The position numbers were made by a program, and so were the translations under genes. Shown piece after piece: positions 38,001-50,234 of a DNA stretch of 64,000 nucleotides (its first letter is position 1; every line of letters begins with the position of its first letter). A model generated the notes under the pieces. It searched no databases, was not told where the DNA came from, and saw nothing but the letters and a program-made list of their open reading frames with translations. The DNA is from Diogma glabrata. Its lineage: Eukaryota; Arthropoda; Insecta; Diptera; Cylindrotomidae. Where the stretch lies: NCBI GenBank assembly GCA_963693315.1, contig OY856186.1, forward strand, positions 85,236,759 through 85,300,758, given 5' to 3'.

Positions 38001-39100
38001 TAATTGCAGTTGTTTTGGTTTTAGTGGACAATTTGTTCAAAACATGTTGTCGTTATAGAATTTTATGTCAAGAACTAGATTGAACAGTTAATCGATAAAT
38101 TATTCAGAAAATCAGATCTAGGTGATTATTGGAATAAAATTTATTGATCGTGTTTTTAAAAATAGGTTAAGTTTTTTGGAATAAATTTTTAAAAACTTTT
38201 AATGTAATAGTTTGTATTTTGAATAATGTAGAATTGTTAGACAGAAAGGATTAATGTTACTAATGAAACCATCTCACAAAGGAGTACACCATAACTGTGA
38301 TCGAGAGTGGAATCGTTGATTGAGTAGAACTCATTCGACAGCACTTCTAGGAAATTAACATGGTCAGTGTTATCTTACTGATATTACCAATGGTATGTGA
38401 TATAGCACGTTAACTCATATGTAAAAAAAAAAATCCAATTGTCGTCATCTATTTGTTTTGAATTTTTAACAGATGGCAACACCAGTAAATCATTGGTAGA
38501 AAAGTAATCATAATATCAGCACGAAAAAAAAAATTGGAAATATCTAATTTATTTCCACTCAGTTCATACTGCACCACCAGGTTATTTCCAGGTATGTCCC
38601 GCACAAAATACATGCATTGGACAGCTCAACCTGGATGACAAGAAAATTGGATCACATAAAAATATAATGCAAGCCATACCGATGATCAACTTATGACCAT
38701 TTGAATTTTTCAATTACAGTACATTTTTGCCATGACAACGCATCGCGATTATTGGTATAGTTATATTTTTGTGTTCCCTGCATGAGCAACATTCTAATGA
38801 ACTCTAAACAAATTTAAAACAACAATGACACGAGTCTGTTCATTTTGTCAACCTAGGAAGGACAAAGGACTTGCATTTCTTTGAAAGGCATACACAAGCA
38901 AGTCAAAACTCAATTAACTTTTTAAATTGACTCATTGCAATAGAAAAACTCTCACGAGCACTAAATTAAATAAAAGCTATTCCAAAAAAATGAAAAACGG
39001 ATAAAGATAGAACAAAATTCGTAAGACTATAGAATCAGTAAGACCGAAAACTCAGGCTTTAGTAATAATGTTTTAATAATATTTTCAGGAATAATCTAGC
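35091..39100. other. AT-rich DNA with minor repeats
   Basis: 35665-35690 is a GC island (GCCGGCCGGCCGTCCGTC) of the kind found in dispersed repeats. The motif TCAAGTGTGTCAAAA occurs at about 35817 and 35994. A short CATCATC microsatellite lies at about 37670-37697. No gene is recognised. Confidence 0.5.
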
Positions 39101-42100
39101 TGTGACTTTTATACATATGGCTGTTATTGGCGAAAATCCCTCTCCCGTCTAGATTTGAAGAAACAGTGCCTACCATCAGTATTATATTAAATTAAGAAGA
39201 TTTGTCAATTTACAATACTGAGTTTACGGTCTGCCTAGTTCGAATTGAAAAATAGTTGGTTTTGAGGATGCCAAAAATGATAGTAGATCTATCATCATCA
39301 TTAATAAGCATTCTCTAGTGAATTAGCATGAACATTTTTTGCTTTATTTTTGTTTGAATTTAAAATGAGATTCTCTAAAATATTATTGAATTTGACCAAT
39401 CACATTGCAATTACACTAATAGGGCAATATAGAGCAATTATCATAAATAAAGCAATTGTCATGTGCCTCGGTTGAGGATGTGACAGTTATGGAGGTTAAA
39501 TTAAACATTTCAAAGTTTTTGCAAGTCAATATCCACTACTGTAAATCAGAGACTATTATTCGTTTGCATAAAATACTAAAAGATGTGCCAGTTTTTGCCT
39601 TACTTGACTTGACCTCAAGACTAAAATCCACAAATGATGAGAAACGTGATCTACGCAGGTGAAAAAGTCGAGACTTGAACTTGACCATTTTTGATTTTCC
39701 TGAAACTTGACATGTAAGTAGTATGGACAAAATAAAAAATATTACTTATTTTAAAATTTTTTTAAAGTGCTTAGTTTGAGCAAAGGGGGCACCCACCCCA
39801 ACTTGCATGAAAAATGAAAATTCTGCCAATCCGATGTAACTTTGAAATTAAATTGCTCAAGAACGGCTATACCGATTTCATCAAACTTTTTTTTGTTTGA
39901 TAGATGATTACCTAGTCCTTTGAAAAAAAATTAATTAACTGTTTTTGTAATTAATTTTTAAATAAAAATATTAAAAAAACTTTTTTAAAGATGGCGCTAG
40001 GGTCGAAGATCAATTGGAATTTAATAAATTTTTTTCTGAAAACCTTACTTTAAAATATATCAAATTTACAAAGAGGCGTTAATTTATGTTCTTGAGATAT
40101 TTAATCCGATAAAAATTCTAGTTGTTCATTATTTTCTCGAACTTCAGTGGTTAAAATTTTTTGATGATAAAAATTGTTCGAAAAAATAATGAACATTTAG
40201 AATTTTAGACTGACTAAAAATCTTTAAAACTAAATATCTCAAGAACAAGAATTAACGCCTCTTTGTAAATTTGATAAATTTTAAAGTAAGGTTAGAGCTA
40301 TATTTAAAAAAAAAAGTTAAAATTTAATTGATTTTAAAATTTTTTGTTAATGGAAGTTGTTTGAAAAAAATGAAGAAAAATTCGAATTTCAGTCGCACTA
40401 AAAACCTTTAAAATTAAATATCTCAAGAACAAAAATTAACGCCTCTGAGTTAATTTGATATATTTTAGAGTAAAGATAGAACTATTTTCAGAAAAAAAAT
40501 TATTAAATTCCAATTGAACTTCGACCCTAGCGCCATCTTTAAAAAAGTTTTTTTAATATTTTTATTTAAAAATTAATTATAAAAACAATAAATTAATTTT
40601 TTTTCAAAGGACTAATTAATCACCTATCAAAAAAAAAAGTTTGATGAAATCGGTATAGCCGTTCTTGAGCAATTTAATTTCAAAGTTACATCGGATTGGC
40701 AGAATTTTCATTTTTCATGCATGTTGGGGTGCCCTCTATGCTCAAACTAAGCACTTTAAAAATTTTTTAAATAAGTCGTATTTTTTATTTTGTCCATACT
40801 ACTTGCATGCCAAGTTTCATGAAAATCAAAAATGGTCAAGTTTTCACAACGCTGTCTAGAACACGTTTTTCATCAAATTGTTTCTACATGAGTAGCGATT
40901 TGCTTCTGTACTTTTAACATTTTTCTTTTTTCGGGTGGAGGAAGAACAACGGTTTTGAGTTTCTGAAATGTTATTAACTTGTCTAATAATCTAATTGTGA
41001 GACAATTCTACAACTGCTTATAGTGACCACCAAAAACTTTACAAATTAAAGTATAAATTTCAATTCCTTTTAAACTCTATTTTGTATAAAAAAAACTGTT
41101 GATGACTAACCTAAAGACTGTAAACTGCAGAAAAAAAGACACACTTTAACTATTGACGGAGTTAAAATAATTTTACCGAAATCATTAAATTGTCTGGTAT
41201 ATAACTCTAGAACAACTTAATTTTTATTTTAATAATTAACATTTAAATATCAATTTCGTCCAGTGAGCCTGGCGATTGATTAAAATATTTTCGAAGCTGT
41301 AACCAAAACAAGTCACATGCAAAAACCCTTTTAGAACCCATTTAATAATTCAAAACTATGGGACTATTATAAAATCCATTAGTATCGAGTTTATTCAACA
41401 TGTGGTCCATCGAGCCGGATGATGTATATAGTGTTATTTTAAATTAAGAGGAGTTGTTATTCTCAAATTCTGCAATTACGGTCTGTCTATTCTAATTGAA
41501 AAAAAGTTAGTCTTGAGAACGACAAGAATGGTTGTAGACCGGCTATTGTCATCATTAATAAGTAATCTCTAGTGAAATTATCGGAGAGAGTTACTATGAT
41601 TAAATTTAATTTTACAGTGGTTACTCCAAAGATATACAAAAACAAAACTCCTTAGGTTTAATTTAATTTAGCACCAACATAAGCTTAGGATTATTTTGCT
41701 TCATAAACAAACAAGTATGGTACAGTATGATCTCTGTAGAACACAAAGTCTTTTTAAACTGATATTTTTCAATCTACGGCTCTAGAGCGATCCTCAATAT
41801 AGGGATACGAAGTGATGTGTTCAAATGTAGGTCTGCGAATTTCCCAGAAATTCTAACTCAGTTGATGGACTGGATGGAGGTTCAATTTAACATTTTAAAG
41901 TTTTTACAAGTCAACATTCACCACTGTAAATCAGTGACTATTATTCGTGTTTACAAAATATTAAAAGATCTGCTAGATTTCCCTTTACTTGACTTGATCT
42001 CTAAACTACAATCCACAAATTGTTTGTGCATGAGTAACGATTTGTTTCTGTACTTTTAACATTTTTCTTCTTCTGGCTGGAATAGGTTTAACGGAAAAAT

Positions 42101-43055
42101 TTAGAGTTTCCCAAATATTATATTAACTTAGAATACCTTTTATATTTTCAAGGCTGTAACCAAAACATGTCACATGTCACAAACTCAACTAGAACCTAAT
42201 TCTTTATTCAAAACTATTTGATTATCATAAAATCAATAAGTATCTTACTTATCCAACATGTGGTCCATCGAGCCGGATAATTTTTTTAAGTATTATTTTA
42301 AATTAAGAGGAGTTGTCAATCTCAAATACTGCAATTAAGATCTGCCCAGTTCTTTTTAAAAAATATTCAGTCCTTAGGATTTTAAAAATGATGATAAAGA
42401 AGCTGTCGTCATTAATAATAAGCATTCTCTACTGAAATTATCAGAGAGAATGAGTATTATAAACTTTGATTTAGGAGTGGTTACTCCAGAGATCTACAAA
42501 AACACGGCTGCTTAGTTTACCCTTATTTTGCACAAAAGTAGGTTTAGGATTCTTTTTCTTTTTCAAGAACCTAAAATACTACTGTATATTCACTGAAGGA
42601 CGCAAAGTCTTTTCAAACTGATATTGCTTTTGTTTTAATAATAAACATCTAAAAATTGATATTGTGCACAACCTTTTGTATCACACTATATATTTGTGTT
42701 AAAATTATAAAATATTTAATTGAACAAATAACAATATCCCATCGAATAAACATCAAATAAGCAACCTTTATTTAAAATTTATCAACTTTTGGGCCACCAA
42801 CTCGACTATTTAAGATTACCTTGGATTTTGACTGATTTTCGAGACTGTAACCAAAACAAGTCACATGAAAAACACTCTTTTAGAGCCTAAATAATTATTC
42901 AAAACTATTGCATTATCATAAAATCTATTAGTATCGTATTTATTCAGCATGTGGCTCATCGAGCCGGATAATGTGTATACACAGCGATTGCGTAAAGAAT
43001 TTTTAAGTTTATAACCAAAACTAGCCACATTATAATGCTCTTTTGGAGCCCAGTT
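39100..43055. repeat. array of degenerate 0.7-1 kb units
   Basis: Several blocks recur in the same order. CTGTAACCAAAACAAGTCACATG is at about 41296, 42155 and 42845, with a decayed fourth copy at about 43010. CATCGAGCCGGAT is at about 41408, 42266 and 42957. AATTAAGAGGAGTTGT is at 41443 and 42302 (a relative at 39192). GTGGTTACTCCA is at 41616 and 42476. Two units contain a related frame (39456-39662 and 41817-42059) sharing KFLQVNIH(Y/H)CKS and TIIR. This resembles the start of a LINE endonuclease domain (LQINLHHSKAA), so the units may be decayed LINE 5' ends. One unit is split by the element at 39636-40874. Confidence 0.7.
39636..40874. mobile_element. 1.24-kb foldback element with 470-bp arms
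   Basis: The ends are inverted: GATGAGAAACGTG at the left and CACGTTTTTCATC at the right. The two arms of about 470 bp are inverted copies of each other. Each contains GATGGCGCTAGGGTCGAAG or its inverse and the TCTTGAGATATTTAA / AACGCCTC segment. A further copy of the latter lies in the 300-bp centre. AAAT occurs on both sides (39632-39635 and 40875-40878). The related unit at 42011-42030 lacks the insert and has a single AAAT, which proves insertion with a 4-bp target duplication. Frames inside (39536-39730, 40665-40859) are by-products. Confidence 0.85.
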
Positions 43056-44128
43056 TGTGTAAAGCCTGGACTTTTCAATTTAAAAATCGATGCCTAAGGC
43101 ATCTATCTTTCCATGGGTTTCTTTAAATTATTTCCAAATGTTACAGGAATGTACAGACCAAACCATGCGCGGACTCTACCGCGGAAAAATCTCTAATATA
43201 AGACTCTAATTTAGCAGACCATTTTGGTCATAATATAATCAAAAAAAAGATTCAAAAATTTGGTAATAGTAAAATTATAAAAATAAAACTTTACTTAAAT
43301 TTGTTGATATGTGACTTGATAAGAACCCTAAATAAAAGATCCATTGACCTGATGTGATGATATATATGTAGTAATTTCTTTTGCGTTCCTTTTGTTTATC
43401 GTTTTGAGTTAATTTGTGGTAACTCGGCTATGATGAATTAGATGAAAGCTTATATATAATCTACCAACCAAGCCCTGGCGGTTCCAGACTTTATTTTCTT
43501 GTAAAAATTTATTTCCAAATTTAACTCCTTAGCAACCTTCTTTGTGTCTGAACCAACACAACAAAACAAATAACTACACCGCTATTTCTTTTTTTACTGT
43601 ACATCGTTTCATTCTAAATAACAAAAACACAATTTGTGTATAAAGATTGTATTATATAGTAGCGCATTTATTAATTCCTTCTATATATTTTATTTTCAGA
43701 AAATATTCAGTCACCGATCTAAACGTTTTTATTTTTAATAAAAATAAAAACAGACTTTGATGTATATAAAAAACACCACTGATTTTAATAATTTACATTA
43801 TAAGGTTTTATATTTCTTTTAAATAAAACACGGACTCACGTTTGAGTTGTAATCTCGAGCGCGCATTGATACCATTCAAAATTTTAGATTTGTTTTTCTC
43901 AAATGTGAGACACTGACTAACAAAATTATTATTTTTTTTCCGTTTTTTGTAACGATCGCGTACTCAACTCAATTTCTTTAATTGATTCTTTCATTTTTAA
44001 AATCAAAATCCAACTAACTGATAATTTTGAAAAACCAATATTTTATATGATATTATTCTATACTAAATGAACGGATGAAAAGATCGGCTACTTGAAACAT
44101 CAATATTGTTTTTTCACTTCGTTATATT
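43056..44128. other. AT-rich DNA, no gene recognised
   Basis: One perfect short palindrome GATGCCTAAGGCATC at about 43089-43103. Otherwise only short frames and A/T runs. Confidence 0.5.
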
Positions 44129-44244
44129 AACTTCCCGATATGGGAAGTTATTGCTTTGGGGTCGATTTTCGAAATCGGAATTTTTTGATATCTTTACGTT
44201 TCATGACCTCCTGAAGCTGTTTAGACTAATTTTAGCAGCAAGTC

Positions 44245-44288
<44 letters not shown>

Positions 44289-44480
44289 TATCGGTGTATG
44301 TAGACAAATTTTTGTCCAACGCTTTCTCAACCACGGATGCGTGGGTTTTATCGAAAACGGTCGCAATCGATGTATCTTGGCGTAACTTAGATCCCAGTCC
44401 TTTTTTAGCGAAATTAAATCATTTGTTTTTTAGTGGTTTTCAAAAAACTGAAAATCATCTCTTGCAAATATTATGAGATT
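44129..44480 (+). repeat. hairpin-headed dispersed repeat, copy 1
   Basis: Begins with the hairpin AACTTCCCG-ATA-TGGGAAGTT (44129-44149) followed by ATTGCTTTGGGGTCGATTTT. It then shares the order GAAGCTRTTTAG, a TATGTGTGTG stretch, GTCCAACGCTTTCTCA, CGGATG, CAATCGATGT and AGTCCTTTT with the copy at 44774. This copy has an expanded (TG)n run at about 44247-44289. The frames at 44106-44476 come from the repeat and the microsatellite. Family unknown. Confidence 0.75.
44247..44289 (+). repeat. (TG)n microsatellite
   Basis: About 20 uninterrupted TG units inside copy 1 of the hairpin-headed repeat, ending in TATGTGTGTATCGG. The second copy has only a few units, so the expansion is specific to this locus. 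Confidence 0.95.
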
Positions 44481-44773
44481 AAATAATGCCATCAAGGTCA
44501 TTAAACTTCCATATTGTTTGTCATCATGTCAGCCATTTATAATGACATTTGTATAAACAATTTCTGTCTTAGTTTTTGAATTTTTTAAGAAAATGTAAAT
44601 AAACTACGTGTTATTTTCGTTACGCAAACGCATGATATCTAGATGAAACTTTGGTATGTAAATGAGCTGCAGACGAATACGGACTTACTTGAATGTCGAA
44701 GATCTGAGCTATTTTCAAAATTTGACAAAAACTTCAGATGTTAGTGAGTGGATCGCTTGGTCAATTGTTTATT

Positions 44774-45075
44774 AACTTCTCGATACGAGAAGTTATTGTT
44801 TTTGGGTCGATTTTCGAAATAGGAATTTTTGAACATTTCAAGTCTCGTGAAGCTATTTAGGCTATTTTAAGCTGGCAGTATGTATGTGTGTGTATGCGGC
44901 TGTGTATCGTCGTATGTGGACAAAAATCTGTCCAACGCTTTCTCATCAACGGATGATCCGATTTCAACGGCAATGGTCACAATCGATGTTTCTTGGAGCG
45001 TAACTAACAGCACAGTCCTTTTCTAACGAAAACGGTTCATTTGGTTTTTAGTGGTTTCCAAAACTTCCGGTTTGT
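44774..45075 (+). repeat. hairpin-headed dispersed repeat, copy 2
   Basis: Begins with AACTTCTCG-ATA-CGAGAAGTT (44774-44794). Two stem positions differ from copy 1 and both keep pairing (C-G to T-A, and G-T to G-C). The body is collinear with copy 1 to about 45060. Both copies are preceded by TTAA. A small palindrome TTGTCACTT-TC-AAGTGACAA follows at 45074-45093. Confidence 0.75.
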
Positions 45076-45109
45076 CACTTTCAAGTGACAAGTGTGGTTT
45101 CTAAAACTT

Positions 45110-46068
45110 ACGGTTTGTCCATTCTTTTAAATATATCACAAAAACAGGCATTGCCGAATCTTTGGTAAAATGTTTCAGATAATATAGAAGAAATATAGAA
45201 CAAATTTGCTTCTGTGGTGTCTTGTATATACTGGTCGATGCTCATCAAACAAATGCTGACATTTTATCTTACCGACAGGTTAGGTTGTTGACTGTTGTGT
45301 TGGAGATCATTTTTGATATTGATATTTTAATGATATCTTAACCTTTCAATATCTCCTGAATCGGTCTAGACAACTAATTTCAGTTTGCAGTCTGAGTGTT
45401 AGTCTATGTTATTAAATTTAAATATGATTACATACACATATTCAAATTCTATTTAAATTATTACAACTGATGTGTCGTTTAATAAATAAATCTTAATTAT
45501 GTATATTTTAGGCTTTTAAAACCCTAATTGAGCTAATTTCACTTGTTGTTGACTTTTTTTTTCAATTTGATTCAATATTTGTTTTGTAATTTTTCGTTTT
45601 TTATTTGTATTTATGTTCTATAAAATATTTTTTTGGACAATGCAGTTAAATTATACACAATTGAAAGTGAGCTGTATATGTAATGCAAATTGCTACACAT
45701 ATAGGTCCTACGGAAGTTTCCATTCTAAAACAATGCAAAGCTTGCTTTAAAAATAAATTTAATGCTCTTTGCATTAGCAAGTTGTTTTCAAAGTTCAAGC
45801 GTAGCAAGCTGTTTTCAAACTTCTACCATTAGTATAAAAAATAAATTATGATGATATAGTTGTACTAAAATTTATAGTTTTGCATTAGAATTAGTTTAAA
45901 TGCCACATTTGCTTTGCAATTTAATAATAACTTGCTATACATAACCCATATTGCAAGGCTTTTATTAAAAATTGCAGTAACTTTTTCAACTGTGTATTGT
46001 AAATATTTTTTTATGTTTGGTATTTTAGTACACCTTATCCATTAACTGGTTTGTTTTTAATCTTACAG
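45110..46068. other. AT-rich DNA, no gene recognised
   Basis: AGCAAG(T/C)TGTTTTCAAA occurs twice (about 45777 and 45804), a minor local duplication. If the exon at 46069 is real, this is intron sequence. Confidence 0.45.
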
Positions 46069-46113
46069 GAAGTTCCTGGCGTGGCCCCTATGGTCACACC
46101 CCCATCCCACTAG
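46069..46113 (+). CDS. possible 15-codon terminal exon
   Basis: A good acceptor (TTTTTAATCTTACAG, ending at 46068) is followed by 45 G/C-rich bases. In phase 0 they encode EVPGVAPMVTPPSH and a TAG stop. The composition is strikingly unlike the flanking DNA, and the stretch ends exactly where A/T-rich sequence resumes, as for the last coding exon of a host gene with long introns. I do not recognise the protein, and no other exon on this strand was found. A transposon scrap preceded by a chance AG is the alternative. Confidence 0.35.
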   Translation, partial: EVPGVAPMVTPPSH

Positions 46114-46283
46114 TTTTTTTATTGTTTTGTTTCAGTTATTAACATTATTTAAAAAAAAAATGAAATAGCAAGGATGATAATAAGTCGTTAATAATGTACG
46201 AGGTAAACAAGATCGGTAACTAATACAATTCGGTAACATCCAATAAATAATATCAGGTCGTATCAATGAACATTAACGAAAAT

Positions 46284-46383
46284 TTTTTTTCTGAGAAACT
46301 TCAAACCATGCCTTTGAATTGAAAATATTCCAATTACTTCTTTACTTACTTGAGTTTAGTTGATCTCAAAAATCCAAAATAAG
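46284..46383 (+). repeat. 5'-truncated SINE copy with target duplication
   Basis: Matches the body of the SINE at 291-497 from TTTTTTTCTGAGAAACTTC to its end, without the tRNA-like head. The 12 bases ATTAACGAAAAT stand on both sides (46272-46283 and 46384-46395), a perfect target-site duplication typical of LINE-driven insertion. It also fixes the 3' end of the family. Confidence 0.85.
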
Positions 46384-46395
46384 ATTAACGAAAAT

Positions 46396-49300
46396 GTTTT
46401 TTGTGTAAAAATACAATTATTTAGAATTTCTCTTGTTTACGTTAACAGATTTAAAATAAAGGAAATCGACAATGTTATGATGGAAGTGTGACAAGATGAT
46501 TATGGAAAATCGTATTGTTGGAGGAGCGATTGATAGATTCTTTATATTGTTTGTCAATTGTACGGACAATGAATAATGTAATGCATTGTCGAGAATATCA
46601 TATTTGTTGTTATGCGTGTTTGTAGATGTTGATGCCAAAATACCAAGTAGTCATGTTATAAGGAAGAAAAATGGGAAAGTGTGGCGATCGGACGGCAATG
46701 TATCTTCGACTGTTAGTTGGTTGTATAAACCGTTAACTACTTAAGCATACATTCCTTTCAATCCACCAATACAGAACCCTTGTTCTGGAGTGAGTGTCGG
46801 TCTTCTCCTAAAGGCTACTGGTTAGATAACACGTTGAATTGTGGCATAACATTTGTTATATTATCGGAACATCGAAAAAATTTTTAGCATCACACTTATT
46901 TTATTTATAGTTGGTTATTAATTTGCATTAACTTCAAAAAATTCTAGATCAGCAAACTTAATATATTGATATATAAAAATCTAAATAAAAGATAGGCTGA
47001 ACGAAACATTTTAAAAATTTAGCTTTTAATAAAATTTTTTAAAAGTAATTTGCTTTTGGATATTGTATAGTAATGTTATTAAGGTGAACCATCGAACATT
47101 TCAACATTTGGACATTTTCTATTTGAAATTCAAGTTTAAGGTTGCTTCTTTTGAGAGTGAAATGGAAGGGGAAATCTAACTTAAGGAGATAGTAAGAGAA
47201 CAAAAAACCATATTACGTAGCTTTGCTAATTGCACTACTCATTTTTAAAAAAAATTCTGACAAAGTGGATTATGATGATTTGACAAGCAAATTTTTCACA
47301 AGATTCTCTGTTATGTTAAATTAACCAACTTTTAGCCATAAATTAAGCAAGCCTAACTCAGCCATTTGAACTTATTCTTGAATACTTAAAAGTACAGCTA
47401 CGAAGTTCAACCAAGCAGGAGTGATGACTCTATGAACTTGAAGGCGCATCTTACAGCAAAGCATCAAGGATTTCAGCAAACTGTCTAAGCCGTGAATAAC
47501 TGGTGTATCTTGGGAATTGTATGTTTCTTAAGGGCACTACGACCTTCTAACGTCTTCAGTTACCAATCTCTACTTGTAAAATGATGGTACCTTAAATATT
47601 TCATATATTTATGCACAAGTTTGGCACCATTGATGAAGATTTTTTTAAACCACCTGACCATACATCAACGTAAAAGTAATGAGCCCAAGAGTTACAATAC
47701 TTTTTTCGCTACGCAATACAACCTTATCTTATCAGCCAAACAATAGCCACTGTAATGAATAAAACAAGTTAATCCAGTCAAACAACAGTTTGTGTTCCAT
47801 TTTGTTGAGAAATCACAACACTTGCTTGATATACGTTCCAAACCTGAAGGTCATACAGATATCCACCTTGAATTTGAAACTTTAATTTGATTCTGAATTC
47901 CAAAATAACCGGATGAAAAATGCAGTTTTAGAAATTATTAATACATTAGAGCACACCTATATCTCAACTCAAAGTCACATTTGTTTGCCTCTTTTGTTTG
48001 ATGTTAATTACATTTGTGTTAACTCAATATATGACATAATATTCTTTTTTTAAATGAAGAAGCTTCAGACAATTGGGCAATTAAGATTACCTAAAATAAT
48101 TTGTTTTGAGATTTTATATACATATAAATTTGACGAAAAATTTTTAAATTAGCTTGCCGGATCATATATTATGCCGGATTATATATTATGATTTACTTCA
48201 ACACATTTTTTTGCTTTAATTAGAGTCAAAACGGATTGTTAATCAATAAAATTCAATATTTTGAGCATTTTAATAATAAATTTTTGGATATGTGTGATTT
48301 TGTTAAGTTATCATCGGTAGTCACGACGTGTAAGTCATAATTGATTGTTGTTAATAAATGAAAGATCTACACATATATTATTTATCTATTTCTCCAGTTA
48401 TCTTTAGCAAAGCTTTTTTCACCATTTTTAATAAAAACACAGTTGAATGACTAATTGCTATGAATCGCTATCTTTATACTTTGCATATTTTTGTAAATCT
48501 TTTTACCTCTAATTTATATTTAAATTTTAACTCAAGTACTGATCTGATGTGTGAGCTTTATTTATAAGTTCTTGTCATCTAGAAATGCGTAAGTTAAAAT
48601 TTCTCTATATTTTTATTCTTTTCATCATTGAGCGTCAATTTATTATTTTTTTTTATTTTTATGTATTTCTTTGGTCTTCTTATATATGGCGGCATATGAG
48701 CAAAGTTAAAACTAATACCTTTTCTTTAAATAATGATCAAAAAATAGCGATGGTGGCTATTACTATCGATTTTATTATACTTGAATTTTTCACAAAATAC
48801 ATCTCAGAAGACAACTTATATTTTTAATTGGAAGAAAGAGTGATATTATTCTTTAGAATAAATGTGGTATACTGATGGTTTTATTTACAATGAAATAAAT
48901 TATTTCTCATCATCCCCTAAAAATGTACCGATAAAATAAATCTTATAGTTTTTACTCTGGAGAGTCCAAAAATATATTAATTCCATTCCGGAACCGCGAT
49001 ACATCAATTGGTCGCCAATATTGAAATTTTTATTCTCATATAAACAAATTTGCACTCTACTTTTGTATTCAATATGAAAAAAAATTAGTAATATAAATGC
49101 CAAATTGACTTCACATTGCTCAACGTGATGTTTAAAATTTAATACGATTAAAGTAACTGATGTTTAAAATTATGAATGTTGAATTTACTTCCATCCTATT
49201 CAATTCTGTGAATATCAACATGTGTGAGTATAATGAAAAATATTAAATTTATATATAACAATCTGTGTTGAATTCACATTCACGCTATTCAATTTGATTT

Positions 49301-50230
49301 ATATTAATTTGCTCGGATATGGTGATTGATGATTTTAATAGTAAATGTTAAGCCTTCGTCTATGTTACTCCAGTTTATGAATATAAACATCAGAAATTAT
49401 GTCGGCAAATCTCTAGTAAAAATCATTACCAAAGTCACATTTATATTGACTTTCACACAACTCCAATACAATTTGATTACATATATTGATATATCAGTCA
49501 AATGAAAAAGATACACAAAATTACTAAGTGATACAATGTACTATTTTAAATAGCTTAGTTTTAAGGCTGATTCAACCTCCTGTTTGGCGTTTAGCGTTTT
49601 ATCTGGAGGATAATTTTCAAACACTTGTATTTTTGTTAGAAAAGAACATGGGGTTTGTCATGCTCGAGATGATATTACACGGCATCAAGGTTGGCGTTCA
49701 ATTTACAAATATTTTGAATTTCGTATCGTAAAGTAGCATTGACCTGTAAACCAGGCGATTAAAACAAGGCCTTCTGCCTGATATGACAATAGACTGATGG
49801 TGTATTTACAGACAAGAACTCTGACCCACAATTCGGGTACCTCCTCTAGATCAGACGCGACTTACAACCCCAATAGATATTTTTTAAAATTTCAGTTTTG
49901 TTTTGCTCCTGATACCAGGAATGATAAAAACCAAAGTTTTGCAGTAAATGCCGGGACAAATATTTCTAGATAAAGTATTTACCATTAAATATTTCTTTAC
50001 GAAAAAAAATTTATCAAAAATTTCTTTAATGAAAATGACAAACCGGAACTTGGTGAGCAGAACTGTGGAAGACTCTACTGAAATACTGTTCATTTAATTT
50101 TATCAAAATTTTATTACACTACAACAACTTATTGTAAGCTAACATTTAATATTTAAAAACATTTACGAATGTGCAATGCATTTCAAGCATGGAAACTTAT
50201 AGCGAATAAAAATTTATTGACAGCATGTCA
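46396..50230. other. AT-rich DNA, no gene firmly recognised
   Basis: 47408-47470 reads MNLKAHLTAKHQGF in one frame, faintly like a BED-type zinc finger tail, but it is too short to call. 46680-46860 and 49740-49870 are richer in G+C without a usable frame. Frames at 48585-48827 and 49528-49731 have no motifs. Confidence 0.45.
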
Positions 50231-50234
50231 TCAA

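Noticed and set aside
39456..42059. Two paralogous host genes sharing KFLQVNIH
   Set aside because: They lie in a decayed repeat array, stop early and resemble the beginning of LINE endonucleases.
44106..44476. Protein with Cys-Val repeats
   Set aside because: Translation of the (TG)n microsatellite and the surrounding repeat.
44774..44794. Helitron 3' hairpin terminus
   Set aside because: The hairpin is not followed on either strand by CTRR, and a T/A dinucleotide insertion context was not shown.
47408..47470. hAT transposase BED finger
   Set aside because: Only about 14 residues (NLKAHLTAKHQ) without the upstream Cys pair.
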